Source: Corticium candelabrum
Lineage: Eukaryota > Porifera > Homoscleromorpha > Homosclerophorida > Plakinidae
Assembly: GCF_963422355.1 (NCBI RefSeq)
Contig: NC_085090.1
Coordinates: 2,794,229 to 2,858,228 of the forward strand
Direction of reading: 5' to 3'
DNA length: 64,000 nucleotides
The notes beneath the pieces are model-generated. The model did not search any database. It saw only the letters and a list, made by a program, of their open reading frames with translations, and was not told where the DNA came from. Within the stretch, counting starts at the first letter, position 1. Every line of letters starts with the position of its first letter. Positions 27,078-39,200 of the stretch are shown here, piece by piece. A program made the translations under genes and the position numbers.

Positions 27078-29938
27078 CAGGGTTCGAAAAACCTAAGAAA
27101 TGTTGGTGGGCAAAGCAATTCTTATTATACCACGCCCCTCAATAAATTACGTTGACCATGTCCACTTGTGATGGTCAGAAGCTATTAGTCAAAAAGTCTC
27201 TTTAATTAATTAATAAGCTTATTATAGCTACTTACTTTTAGTTACACTCACCCTAGTTCAATAGCAGGATCGATGCGGCAATGTAACCACATGCAGGCAC
27301 AGAAGGCGCTTCATTCTCTAGATTAATGTCTAGGTTCAACGGTTGGGACATCTTAGAGTGTATAAACTGACCAACTGACCAACAGTCTGCTACACTAAAC
27401 AACTGTAATGAAAATTGCTAAGCAACGAACAGTTTAACTCATTTCCGTGTCAACTCAACGCGTGCAAAGGTCAAGACAGTCAAGACTTGGTGATGTACGC
27501 TTTTCGTCCACTTCCTAATGCATGCCCTCTTACATGTCTTGGTCCAGAACCAAATTCTGCCCAAGAATGTATAGCTGGCACACAATTATAGTCAGCCATT
27601 GATGGTTTGTTGCATTTCACTAAAAGGAGATCATCCAGAGTTGCAGTGTCGAGTCTGTTTTGCAATTTAGTCTTCACTAAATTCATTGTCGAAAACCCTT
27701 GACATTCAGCAGTCGACAGCGGCAACGTGGCTGCCAGTTGCAGTAAGTCGGCTATGACTGGAAATCTCCTCCTTGCGGAAACGACGGCATCGTAAACATC
27801 TCTGTATGAAGCCACCTTTTTTCCTTGTAGTACAAGAAAAAGATCTTGCCACTCTGCCACAGCAATGGACACAACAGTGCTACTGATGCCATCAGGATTT
27901 TGACTCACTGTAACGTGGTTTTTGAATCTGTTAGCAGGGGTAGCAACAAGGTTGTTTCCGTACCAGGTCTGTTCAGTCTCGGCTGGCCAGTTTAATGGAT
28001 CAAAGATCGCTGCAACAAGTACTGTGTCATCATTAAGCAGTTCATCAAATCGCTTGTCCAGTGACCGAATAGTACTAGCAACCAAATGCTCTTTATCGGA
28101 ACTAAAACTAGCTACACTAGTAGTTCGCGAACCTCTTTCCTGAGTTAATTTGTGGTTTTGAAAAGTGCGTCCGTTACTGTCAAAAGCAGACAGAAATGCT
28201 TCAAGTTCTCCACCAACACGTGGCTTATCTTGCTTTAACTGAAGCTCTTTTTTACAGCCATGATTTTGTCAGGGATTTGGCTTATGCATATGTCATTTTG
28301 TTGGATAAACAGAGAAAAAGTGGTCATAATTGTGAGCAAGTCAATCAAGATATGAAGCATTGGCACAAACTTCTCAGATTTAATGACAGACAGAAGACCT
28401 TTTGTCTTCAGATGACAGCCTGTACCCTTCTGTTCTTCCTGCTAAACTCTGTAGGTAAGAGACTACTGGACCATAACTGTTCTTTAGAGTCATAAGTGCC
28501 TCAACTTTGTTGGCCACCCTTCTCACAGCATGAATCTCCCCCAACTTGGAAATTTCTTGGTCAAAGAATAATTGCTACTTCTTTCAACTGTCTCTGCCTT
28601 CGCGGTGAATAATGATAAAAGTTGAAAAGCTTCTTAAGCATTGGCTCAAACTTCTCGCTGAGATATGGTACTTCTTTTGTAACGTGCAGAACAGAAAGCT
28701 GCAGTCTATGCGCTACGCAGTGCACTGTGGTCAAGGCTGACACTTACTTGTCTTTGCAGTCTAACAGCAAAACCATCCTTTCTTCCTCTCATCGCACTGC
28801 AACCATCTGTTGCCAACCCAATCAATCGGCTTTGCCAGTCATCTACATTCATCTTTTCCATCACCTGTTTGAAAACATTGACGTAAGATAAGGTGTCCAG
28901 GACAGTAAAGCTTGCTAGGTTCTTGCCAATCATGTTATTACAAAACGTTCGGTTAGGAATAACGATGCTTCGCTGTTCACATTGGAAACCTAATTAATTA
29001 TGCCTAATTACGGAGACATAAAATACTTGCAAGTTACAAGGTTTACTTACTGTATGCAAGCAGAATGTAAAAGGTTTTTTAGTTGGTTTAGTTGGTTTAG
29101 CGTGTGCAGACGTCATGCACACATGCATACTCCCGTTATCTCATACTTGAAGTTCTTACCAGGAGTAACACTAGACAAATACATTGTGAGGCAGCTGCTA
29201 GGAGAGAAGCCAGACTCCATTGACCCCTTGTCAGCATGTTCCTTGCAGCAACTGATGCAATACTCTTTGTTGAGCATGAGCTCAAGAACAGTGCGAAGCC
29301 GTAGTTCTTGATGGCAATTTCGTGCCCCGCAAAAAAAAAAAAGAAACGACCCGATAGAGGCAGTTTTGTCTGCGCCCACAGCTACTGGAAGCAGATTTGC
29401 AGGAGCATCGTCTGGTATCAGATCTTTAGCCAGCAAATCTAGTTGGCACCGAGACAAGAAACTAGTAGCTGGCTTCTGGGAATATTGGAATTCGCCAATC
29501 TTATCTAGAATTGCTCTGGCTTCGACTTCTGTTGCACATTTCAAGTTACGTAAGTGCTGAATGCACGCCATTGTGCAGGAAGCCAGTCAAAATCGATCCT
29601 ATTGTGGGGTTTCTTTAATTAATTAATTGCGTGAGTGTTTCCCAGCTGCAGGTAAGTGTCATTGCTTGTGCACGTGCTTCGTATTATGATCGCTTTGCGC
29701 TGAAACACGGGTGGACAGTTTTAACTTTACGTTCATGTAGGTGGCAAAGTTGAGGTTTTTGTGTACCCAGATTACGTCGTACTAGTTTTCAGGCTTCTAC
29801 TAAATTCGGAAATCTGGAAAGTCTATCTTTGTCACAGTTTACCATTCCGTCCGGCATGGCGACTACCTAGGCTTGACTAGTCGTCATTCCTGTGACAGAG
29901 ATCGCCATGCGACTTGGCGATTTGTTTTTCGAACGCTG
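27078..29938 (-). mobile_element. Second hAT-superfamily transposon, inserted in intron 5 of copy 2
   Basis: The ends are CAGGGTTCGAAAAAC at 27078 and, reverse-complemented from 29938, CAGCGTTCGAAAAAC (14 of 15). Flanking host DNA reads GGATCCT at the left and ATGCTTTTGAAG at the right. Copy 1 at about 18290-18306 shows the uninterrupted GGATGCTTTGAAG. The empty site implies a 5-bp target duplication (ATGCT; one copy now ATCCT). The element is 2861 bp and encloses minus-strand transposase fragments. It inserted after copies 1 and 2 separated, or was lost from copy 1 by precise excision. Confidence 0.9.
27480..29571 (-). pseudogene. hAT transposase (ZNF862-like), broken
   Basis: Reading right to left: an N-terminal block from 29571; a middle block with LIGLATDGCSAMRGRKDG and TVHCVAHRLQLS (about 28910-28700), typical of the RNase H fold and the Cys/His motif of hAT-like proteins; and a C-terminal block with ALPLSTAE-type motif (TLPLSTAECQGFSTMNLVKT) near 27690-27740, the dimerisation region. 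The blocks lie in different frames with stops between them (for example near 28500 and 29110), so the protein is not continuous. It differs clearly in sequence from the hAT at 3879-6665, so it is another family. Confidence 0.75.
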
Positions 29939-32900
29939 ATGCTTTTGAAGTGCATTACAGTGTTTGAAATTTTAGAGCAGACAAAGTCATAATCTTGTCA
30001 ACTTCAAAAAAATTTGTTGTCAAGGAGTGTAAGACTTTTACATACATTTTATAATATCAAATAGTGATAGTCAGATACTGATTGTTTAGACAAGTAAACG
30101 AAATTCCATGACGTCAGAACTTGAGTTGTCACTCTCAGTTGACTTGATTTATTTCACTATCCTGCTCTACAGCATAAAAACAAAAATGTATTTGTTCCGC
30201 CATAACTAATTTCATTGGTCGTCACTTGAACCCATTTAGTCTTCAAGTTGTCACTTGACGAACACTTTTTCGAACACTGATGTCATTTTTGGTTGGATGG
30301 TGATGGTTGACATGAGAAATATGAGTGACCAAGCACATTAGCATCATGTAGTAAGTGCAGTACCTTTTTTACATGTCATAGATTTGATTGTTGTTGCTAA
30401 AAGCCTAATTTTATTTGATTATGGTGGGAGGAGTAGTACCTTTTAAAGTTGTGTTGTATTGAGCAATTGATGCTGGTAAGGATTCCCATGCAGGAAGTTC
30501 AAATGTCTGTGTCAATGCAGAAAGTCAGGAAAGCCACAAGAGCAACTTGGTGATGAAGCAATGGTGTTAGTCATGGTGTTACAGTCATGTGATGACTGCT
30601 CATCCTTATTCTGAGGCTTCCATTCTAGGAATCTTTATCCTTGTAGTTGCAACATCATGAGTTTACAGAAACAGGAACCGGAGGTCTAAAAAATTAGTTA
30701 GTTTCAACTTGGATACTTGGAATGTTTAAATGCCTTGGTAAGTAAGAAAGTTGGATTTTACGGGTGCATATGGCTTATGTTGAATATTGACTTGTTGTCA
30801 GTCTTTATGCTCATATGGGATGATCATTGCCAGCGTTACATTGTTGCCACTGTCACTAAGGTCTGGTGCTAGGGTTGAGACGGAACACATTGCAAAGTGA
30901 AAGACATCCTTCTTGTTTATACTTACACATTTTTTGTGTAGGGACATCTATCTGTATGTACAAAATGTGGCACGATGTACTGCCTTGATATGCATCGCAA
31001 TCTTTATGTTCACCAACATTGTGGACGACTCGTTGTTGAGTTTACAGTCATGTAGCTTTACTTGTTTTTGAAAACAGGATGAAATGACTTATACCTCATT
31101 TACACTAGGTAGGGCTTCACTTCATATTGCGAACAACTGGCCTAATTGAAGCTGGTCTATCTCAAGTTGCCATGCCAGCACGGTTTGATTAGGGTAAGGG
31201 TTAGTGTAACCGGTTAGGGTTCAGTTGTGTAGTGTGAACGCAAACCGAACTGTGCTGGAGTTGGTGCATGCTCATGTAACAAGATATAACAAAAACTAGT
31301 TAGCACTCAATCAGAAGATGACTCTAACTCATATGACTCTGAACACTTTATGTGGCTTAACAACTTGTATGACTTAATACACATCACATGACACGAAAAG
31401 CGAAAGCTAATGCCCACCTATGCAGTTAGACATGCCCACTTGCTTTGACGCCACAGTCTTAGCTCGCTTTTTCCAACTCGCTGTGTGAACAAAGACTAGC
31501 ACTGTTACAGTCAAACCTCACTAATGCGAATTACCTTTGGTGCCCTGACTTGTGTACCCAGATCCTATTGGGCAGTCTGATCCGTGTTGCAGTTATATCT
31601 AATATTTAGCAAATGTGCATACCTAACTTTTAAATTCTGACTGTTACATTATTTAGAAATACATGTAGTCGTTGTAGTGGTGTCCTTTACTACAAACATG
31701 ACATACGTGTAGAGATCCTAAAATGCACCAGTGGTCTAGATGTGTGAGGCAAGGTCTGGACCTCCAAGGCTACGCGGTTTGGCTTTTGTGATAATTCGAA
31801 CAAATTCACTAGTCTGAACAGTGCTTGGCACGGGGTTGTCAGATTAGTGACATTCTGGTGTACCTAGTACTGTTTGGTTTGGTTCAGTTTGGTTACATAA
31901 CCGTGCTGGTGTGAACGGTACATTAGTTAGTATTCTGTGCCACGTAGTATACAAGCAGTTAGGTACACATCACTTGGCATGTTGGAGTCATAGCAAAATA
32001 GAGTAATCCAGTTAGGTCACAATGATTATTCAGAAAGAATTGTCGTGGGATACCTTAATACTGGTGCATAACCCTTTTCGTACAAAGCCAAATGACTTTG
32101 TACGAATAATCTGGTTTTCTAAACATTTCTGTTTGATTATCATTAGCCCGTGTCCATTGTCAGCTACAATCATCACGGTAACAACAACGGCAAGAACCTA
32201 TCCGCACCGAAACAGTTCCGAGCCAAGGAAATTTCTAGGAGTAAGGTTGTCGATGACATGGTTGGATCGAACAGGCTTCTGTATGAAGACGGCAAGAAAC
32301 CTGATCACTGTGTGGTCATCAAGTGCGTGCCCTATGTGGCTGATAGTAAACGAGCCATGGATGAGTATACGTCCGAAATATTTATGGGAGGATTGAATAC
32401 GATAGTTCTTTATAATGCTTGTGAGGTAAGACAGTCGGGTTTCGTATCCGTTTGCAGTGTAGGAGTGTGTTTCTCTCTCTGTAGGATTCTCTCTTAGTCG
32501 TGCCTATTATTCTAGATCTTGTTATTCTTGCCGAGATGTGTCAGTGAATTACAATGAAAGCTGGTGAGTCCTCAGTGATACCATTGGCTCTTTTGTTGTT
32601 GAGGCATAATCATGTGTCTACACCTTGCACTTTGCCGTGCTGTGGTGGATACTGTACAACCCTTCTAGCATTTTATTTCTAAATTACTGTAAAGGATCTT
32701 ATAGAAGCCCCAGACGTCAAATGAAAAAGATTTAATCTCTTTTGAAGCGACACAAACCCTGTGTTTACGGATAGATGCCTTTGGCATTTTTCAGATAGCG
32801 GCTGTAATAAAGTTTTTAGTGCTGAAGTCATCAATTGTTCGTTATTCTGTTGCAACTATCCACTGTAGCAGTCCTGGTAGAGTTGATAGACACGAGATGA

Positions 32901-33511
32901 AAGAGTGAATCATACTGAATCAGAATGGCATTCGTTGAACCTTGGGCTGCTCAACACATTATGAGCACAGTATCACAACGAACTCTGTGGTACACATCAA
33001 CAAACTCGTCATGATGCAGGATTGGAGAGTACTAGACCATTCGTCGGCTTTTTGTCTGACGTTTGCCAGTTAACTGAACTAAATACAGTGTACACTCTGT
33101 CAGACATATGTGGATTGCATCAATCATAGTCTCACGCAGCCAACATCTACATCTCCCCTCTTTGTGCTTGGCTATAGGTCAAGATACAGGAGACGCTATT
33201 TGGCCATGGGTCTTTGTATATGCATTTCACATATTTGGAAATAAACTTTTAGTTGTGATTTTTAGCCAACCGTGAGCATTTATTCAGAGACCTTTATGCC
33301 ATCATTTATAGTACAGTAGCTTACACGGTAATGTTGTTAATGGGTGGTGAAGTCAGATAGTTGTGGTCGTGACTTTAGTGGAAATTGAAGCGAGAAAGAC
33401 TGCTTTGTTGAGCAAGCAGTCTAGTCAGCACAAGATTAGCTTCGTTATCCAGCATGTTGTGGTTGTCACCATTTATAAGCAAAAGGTCATACCCACACAC
33501 AGACCCACTGA

Positions 33512-33512
<1 letters not shown>

Positions 33513-33569
<57 letters not shown>

Positions 33570-33570
33570 C
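33513..33570. repeat. (CA)n microsatellite, last intron of copy 2
   Basis: About 28 CA units border the left (3') end of the minus-strand LINE fragment at 33575-34318. Confidence 0.95.
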
Positions 33571-33574
33571 TTGG

Positions 33575-34315
33575 AATTCTGCCATACCCACTATGGGCTT
33601 CAGCATCGCAGAATTTTTCGCCAAGAAGAGCGGTCATTGACTTGTGACGGGTCAATATTCAATGACATCAGGTCTCGTTGAATGGTATCAATCCACCTGT
33701 TCTTTGGACCATGCTGAGGGCGTTTGACATCATGCAACTTGCTTCTCAGTAACAACTTTTGTGGACGAGAAACATTCATCCGTTGTAAATGACCAAGCCA
33801 CTGCAATCTTTGATGTTGAATTTGACGTTCAATTGGTTCTTCCTTGGCAGATTTCAAATTGAAGGAATTTCTTATCTTGTTCAGTCTTGATACACCCAAG
33901 ATAGATCTAATACAGTGCATATGAGAAGTGTTCAGTCTTCGAATATCTACTTGAGTGATTGCCCAAGTCTCACAACCTTATAGTAAAACTGGCATCACTA
34001 GTGACCTAAAGACTCTCAGTTTTGTGTTCTTGCTAAATCCTCAGTTTGTGAACACTCTACGTTTCCAAGAACAGAATGTCCTGCTAGCTTTCTGAATACG
34101 TTCAACAACCTCTAAGTGACAGTCCCCTGACTTACTCACAATGCTGCCCAAATAGCAGAATTCAGAAACATTCTCTAGAACACGACCAGAATTCGAGATG
34201 TTTGCTTCTTCAGCACCAATACTCAGGATTTTGGTTTTGTCAGGGTTGATTCGCATACCCCATTTCATACATGTATCATGAAAATATTTACCACCTGCTG
34301 CAACTCACTACTTGA

Positions 34316-34318
<3 letters not shown>
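33575..34318 (-). mobile_element. 3' fragment of a second non-LTR retrotransposon lineage
   Basis: The minus strand reads from the right: LQQVVNIFHDTCMKWGMRIN, PDKTKILSIG, VSEFCYLGSIVSKSGDC, GCETWAIT, MHCIRSILGVSRLN and QWLGHLQRM. These are the thumb and C-terminal motifs of reverse transcriptases of the CR1/RTE/jockey type, not of the RLE element nearby. At least two stops interrupt it (after RVFTN and before GCETW). It begins and ends in (CA)n tracts, so it is 5'-truncated and lies inside a CA microsatellite. Confidence 0.8.

Positions 34319-34320
<2 letters not shown>

Positions 34321-34394
<74 letters not shown>
34321..34394. repeat. (AC)n microsatellite just upstream of exon 8 of copy 2
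   Basis: About 37 AC units end 22 bp before the exon 8 acceptor (TTTTTGCAG). The intact copy 3 has CA tracts in the same place (43120-43205). Confidence 0.95.
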
Positions 34395-34396
<2 letters not shown>

Positions 34397-34760
34397 TATT
34401 GTTTGTGTTTTTGCAGAGGGTCAAATCGAGTACACCGGCTTCAACTCGATTCTCTCATATCTCAGTTATCTCCTAAAAGCTCCAATGGTACCACGCGAAA
34501 CACCTGTAGTGAATGCTCTCTTCCGACAAAGAGCCTGTATTGAAGACATCTTTCGTGCTTGTGTGGGCCTCCACCCGCAGAACCACATGCTGTTGGAATA
34601 CAAACTCGCCAAGCTGGCAACAGCTAAGTCTCCTGCTGTCGTCGAAGTGAAGGCACCACTTGTGAGCAATCAGAGAGGAGCAGTAAGAGCATTGACCTCT
34701 TGCAGAACTGGAAGTTATCTCTTGAAAGAGTTAGAAATGACTTTATTGATGACAGTGTAG

Positions 34761-35139
34761 TAGTGTGTTGATGTTTTATTTTCTCTCTCTGTACCTACTT
34801 TCAGTCAGAGTTTGCCATGATGTGTAGTATCCTTCCTGTGACGTCACAAAATGATTGACATATAAATTGAATTTTGTTGCCTGAAAGTGTGGATATTGAG
34901 GGAGATGCTGGTGGTCAGGTTTCTGTCACATGGTGCCCGACTCTGGGGCATAGCAAATAAAAGCATTGGAACAGTTGCTAATGCTTTTATGAGACTGTAC
35001 CCAACCCTTGTAGCACTGAGCACAAATACTGTACTCTCTTGTAAATGTATATGTATATGAATGTTTACTTCCTAATGGTGACGCACGCTCTCTCCCCCTT
35101 TTCCCCCTTTCCCCCCTTTCCCCTCTTTCCCCCCTTTCC

Positions 35140-35188
<49 letters not shown>

Positions 35189-36144
35189 GCGCCATACTCA
35201 AATAAACGCCGCCCTTGAATAAGAGCTGTATTATCAGAAAGTCTGAATTGATGAGAGCTACACAACTGTATTAGTATTTGTTTAGCGGTAACCACAAAGA
35301 TATAAACCTCGCTCCCGAATAAACGCTGCACCCTTAGGAGGGCTGAAAGGGACAAACGCTGCAGAGCGTTTAAATGACTAAATGAGGACATGCTGCACAC
35401 AGACAAAACAAATGTAACCACTTTAGATACATGAACTGAAAAATTTCTAAAAATAAAAAAATTCTTTATACATGTACATACAAGTTTGTCAAACCCAGGG
35501 CTGCATGCATTATTGATAATACTATATAATTACTATTTAGTAGACCAGACTTGTGTCTGATCACTACTAGTCATTGCTGATAGTTTCTTAGCTATGCATT
35601 GCATCGATTCTGACTTTGTCTTGCTACAAATAATTTATGCTATCTGACCTGACATCTACTGCTCGGCCTCCCGCCGCTACACGAGTCCGGGAGGTCTGGG
35701 AGGTCGAGGGTATACGGCTCTGGTATAGATGGGTGTTCCTACCAATCATAGCTACAAATGTCGCTTACTAATAAAGGTGTTTTAGGTCAATTAACAATAA
35801 AAATTGAGTTCGTTAAGAATCTGATTTCTTTTTAATTTTTCCAAAAAACCTAAAATTCTAGTTTCTGCACACACTAGTAGCAGTAGAGGCGGTCTTCCTC
35901 TCTGCTAAAACGACAGCCTAGTCACGCGCGAGCGCTGCACGGAGGAGCGAGGCGAACAGGGCGCACAAAACGGCCTGGGCACGAGGCTAACTCAGAACTA
36001 CGTCGAACGTTCGAGAAAATCGTCGAACTTCGACTCCACGTGATATCGGCATGTACACATTACAACATCACGAGTAGCTCGTCGCGCCATTGGTCAAATT
36101 CTCAAGCCACAGCCTTCTCACATGTGCGTAGACAATTAGAATTC
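34761..36144. other. Intergenic region between copies 2 and 3
   Basis: No gene is recognised. It contains a long homopyrimidine/(AC)n tract at 35091-35188. The phrase AATAAACGCCGC / AATAAACGCTGC occurs twice (about 35201 and 35320). The synthase copy 3 promoter must lie in its right part. Confidence 0.5.
35091..35188. repeat. Homopyrimidine tract followed by (CT)n and (AC)n
   Basis: 35091-35157 is almost pure C/T with a CCCCCTTT rhythm, then (CT)n, then about 15 AC units. Such mirror-like tracts can form triplex DNA. Open frames across it are compositional. Confidence 0.9.
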
Positions 36145-36175
36145 TTCCCAACGAATAGGTCATTATCGTTGGGAA
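36145..36175. promoter_or_regulatory. Perfect 10-bp inverted repeat 45 bp upstream of the intact synthase ATG
   Basis: TTCCCAACGA (36145-36154) and TCGTTGGGAA (36166-36175) are exact reverse complements separated by 11 bases. The position suggests a dimer-binding transcription factor site or a 5' UTR hairpin. Function is inferred from position only. Confidence 0.4.
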
Positions 36176-36220
36176 ACGCTCATAGTACGACAGTCGTACA
36201 TTTGGTTTGGTAGTTCGCAG

Positions 36221-39200
36221 ATGGCGTCCGTGTTCGAAGTCAGTAGCCCCGACGTGCAGTACTCTGCAGACCGCATCGAGTCTCGTTACATCTACCGCAC
36301 GAGCAACGTCAGCGTCAACGCGAGAGGCCAAACCGTGGTGACCCCGCAGTCGACCGTCTTCAACTTCCGAACCGAGCGCAAGGTGAGCGCATCAAGAGCA
36401 CTGCCTTCTCCCGCGCCTCGACAGACCCGAATGCGCCAGTCAGTATGTGTAAGCTCTCTCTGTCGAAACCTGAAACGCCATTCGGGAAACCTGTTTCGTC
36501 GGTTTCGCTCGAGCATTACGCTTGCATAAATTATTCATTCATTCACTATCCTCATGTAAGAGCTCACTGACTGTCCGTGTGCTTCTGCGCAGGTTCCCCG
36601 TCTCGGGTGCATGCTGGTCGGATGGGGTGGAAACAACGGCACGACCGTGACGGCAGCCACACTGGCCAACAAACTCGGTCTTCAGTGGCACACAAAAGAA
36701 GGAGTGAAAGTTGGTGTCTTTCCGCTGCTGCTCCGACGTTTTGTTTTACTATCCACCGTTTTGTGTAGCGTGCCAATTACTATGGGTCCGTCACTCAGGC
36801 GTCTACTGTCAGTCTTGGCACCTCCTCCGACGGTCAAGAGCATTTCATTGCGCTCGGCGAGCTGCTGCCGATGGTTCAACCGAACGACATTGTGTTTGAC
36901 GGCTGGGACATCAGCTCGAGGAACCTGGCTGTTGCTATGGAGGATGCACGTGTACTTGACTACAACCTACAGGTAAGCTCGACTATCTAGAATGTTGTAC
37001 GCTGTGGTCAGGATGAAGTTGCTCATTAAAATCGTCATATACGGTTTCAGCAACGACTTCACTCTTCCTGCTGGTTCTTGACCTGTTTAGATTCCATTTA
37101 ATTAACACTCGCGTGTCAGTCACATAAGTTCACTCCCATTCATGATTCCCAGTTTATAGACCACTGTAACGGTCTTCTCAAAGTATAGGCGAATGCGTGT
37201 TTGACGACGATCTGGGGCGATGATACACACCTTATGTGCTTAGTCACCACAACTTCCAAATCACACTAATTCACTCTACACAACCACCAATGCTGAGATA
37301 ATATGAATACAAAATGAGACGATGCTGATGTTAGGACTTTGATGTTGGCTATTGTGTTAGGCAACAGCTTTACAGACAACGAATACACAGTTGAGTAGTT
37401 TTCCAATGACTACACAGTTGAGTAATTTTTCTTACCATGACAGTTGGAAATAGTACAGTACTGTAGTGTACAATAAAGATTTCATTTTGTGTTCATATTT
37501 GACGACACGAAACAATCAAGAAAGGCAACTCTTCTTGAATAATAAATTACATTCATTTGTATTTGTGTAATAAATAATTCAGGCGATTGAACTATAGGAG
37601 CAACTCAAACCTTACATGGAGAAACTGAAGCCAAGGCCATCCATTTACTTGCCCGATTTCATTGCTGCCAACCAGAAAGACAGAGCAGACAATGTACTGA
37701 CCGGTACCAAGTGGGAAATGCTTCAGCAGTTGAGGGCCGACATTCAAGACTTCAAAACAACCATGAATCTAGACAAGGTATTGACTTATTTATATTGTTA
37801 TTAATTAGTATTGCCTTTTTATTTTTTTTGCTAGGTAATTGTTCTTTGGACAGCCAACACTGAACGTTTCTGTGAGGTGAAACGGGGACTGAACATGACA
37901 GCCGATGAACTGATGGCTTCCATCGAACGTGGCGAAGAGGAAGTGTCGCCGTCCACCATGTTTGCTGTTGCCAGCATCCTGGAGGGATGTTGTTACATCA
38001 ATGGTTCACCGCAGAACACGCTAGTACCAGGAGTCGTAGAAATGGCAGAGAAACACGGGGTGTACATCAGCGGTGATGACTTCAAGTCGGGTCAAACAAA
38101 GATAAAATCGGTTCTCGTCGACTTTCTTGTCAGTGCTGGCATCAAGGTACTTCATAATGTGTAATGTCAAAGTCGTGTGGGAGGGGTTAAGGTAATTACT
38201 CTTTGATGTGGTTGCAGTTCCGTGGACAGTATTCTAGGGTATGTGACTTCGCCAACTAATAGCAGTCCATTACTAGGTGATATAGTATAGGTCAAAACGA
38301 TTTGAGTGCATGTCAAGTACAACATCAGTCATTTTCCTGATGAGGCATGCAGTGTGTGGTTTGCGTCTGTGTGATGGTATCCAGTATGTCAACTGATAGT
38401 TTAGTGTACACCAACTCGGACACCACATAAGTCTGAGTGACAACTCTTGGTCTGTCATACAATTATGTAATTAAATTTTCTTTTGTATGAATATTCAATG
38501 TTTGCTTGTGTTTTACTTAAATGCCAACTGATTTATGTCTTGATCCACAACTCTCTGTATATTATTGAGTATATAGTGATGATGACCGATGTCCCCCAAT
38601 GTCGAGATGTATCTCGGCCCTATGTATGTAATATTGTACATAACATAGAACTTGATTATTTCATTCTGAAGGCTCGGCAATATCTGGCAGTGTTAGGAAG
38701 TCAGTGCTGCTCATGAGATGTTGTCTGTGTGAGCAATTGATGAGGATGACGAGTGGTAGGAATGTCTTATATGACATCTTACCTGCTGAAGCTCGGATGA
38801 GCAAACTACTGGAGTCCGAGTGACATCAATGTGGACACATACGTGTTTCAATCGATCGTGCTATTGCTGCCAGGTTCATTTCAGAAAGTTCTTTTTATGA
38901 ATCATTACCGATTTTTTGTAGCGCGTGAAATAGGGGTGTCTATTTGAGACACTCGTAATGGAAAGGCTTCGTAGCCTTCAAGTTGGAAATTTGACAGCTC
39001 TGGTGAGAAGTTTGGTATTGGTATTGGTTGATATTGATTTTGTATGTGTACACGTGAGTGAGTGAGTGAGTGTGTGTGTCTGTGTCTGTGTCTGTGCACG
39101 TGCATGCGCGCATGTGTGTACATGCGTATGTGTGTTTGCACGAGCTCACATGTTATACACGATACCCTGAAATGAATTGTGTGAAATAGAATTGTTTGAG

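Larger units (their letters stand above)
23437..34760 (+). pseudogene. myo-inositol-1-phosphate synthase pseudogene, copy 2
   Basis: All eight exons are traceable: exon 1 split by a transposon (23437-23477 and 24602-24723), then 24922-25038, 25102-25305, 26102-26280, 26343-26654, 32147-32425, 32485-32563 and 34417-34760. Lesions: the exon 1 insertion; TGA at 25030-25032 (shared with copy 1); TGA at 25237-25239; exon 3 donor GT changed to CT at 25306; a 1-bp deletion near 26265 giving a stop in exon 4; TAG at 26592-26594; TGA at 32545-32547. Exon 6 is open. Exon 8 is also open to its own stop (EGQIEYTGFNSILSYLSYLL...) and its C-terminal tail differs from copy 3. Intron 5 carries a hAT element and the last intron a LINE fragment. 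It is not functional as a synthase. Confidence 0.92.

Noticed and set aside
32022-32396. 124-codon frame starting MIIQKELSWD
   Set aside because: It is an alternative frame over exon 6 of synthase copy 2; the frame matching the enzyme family runs from 32147.
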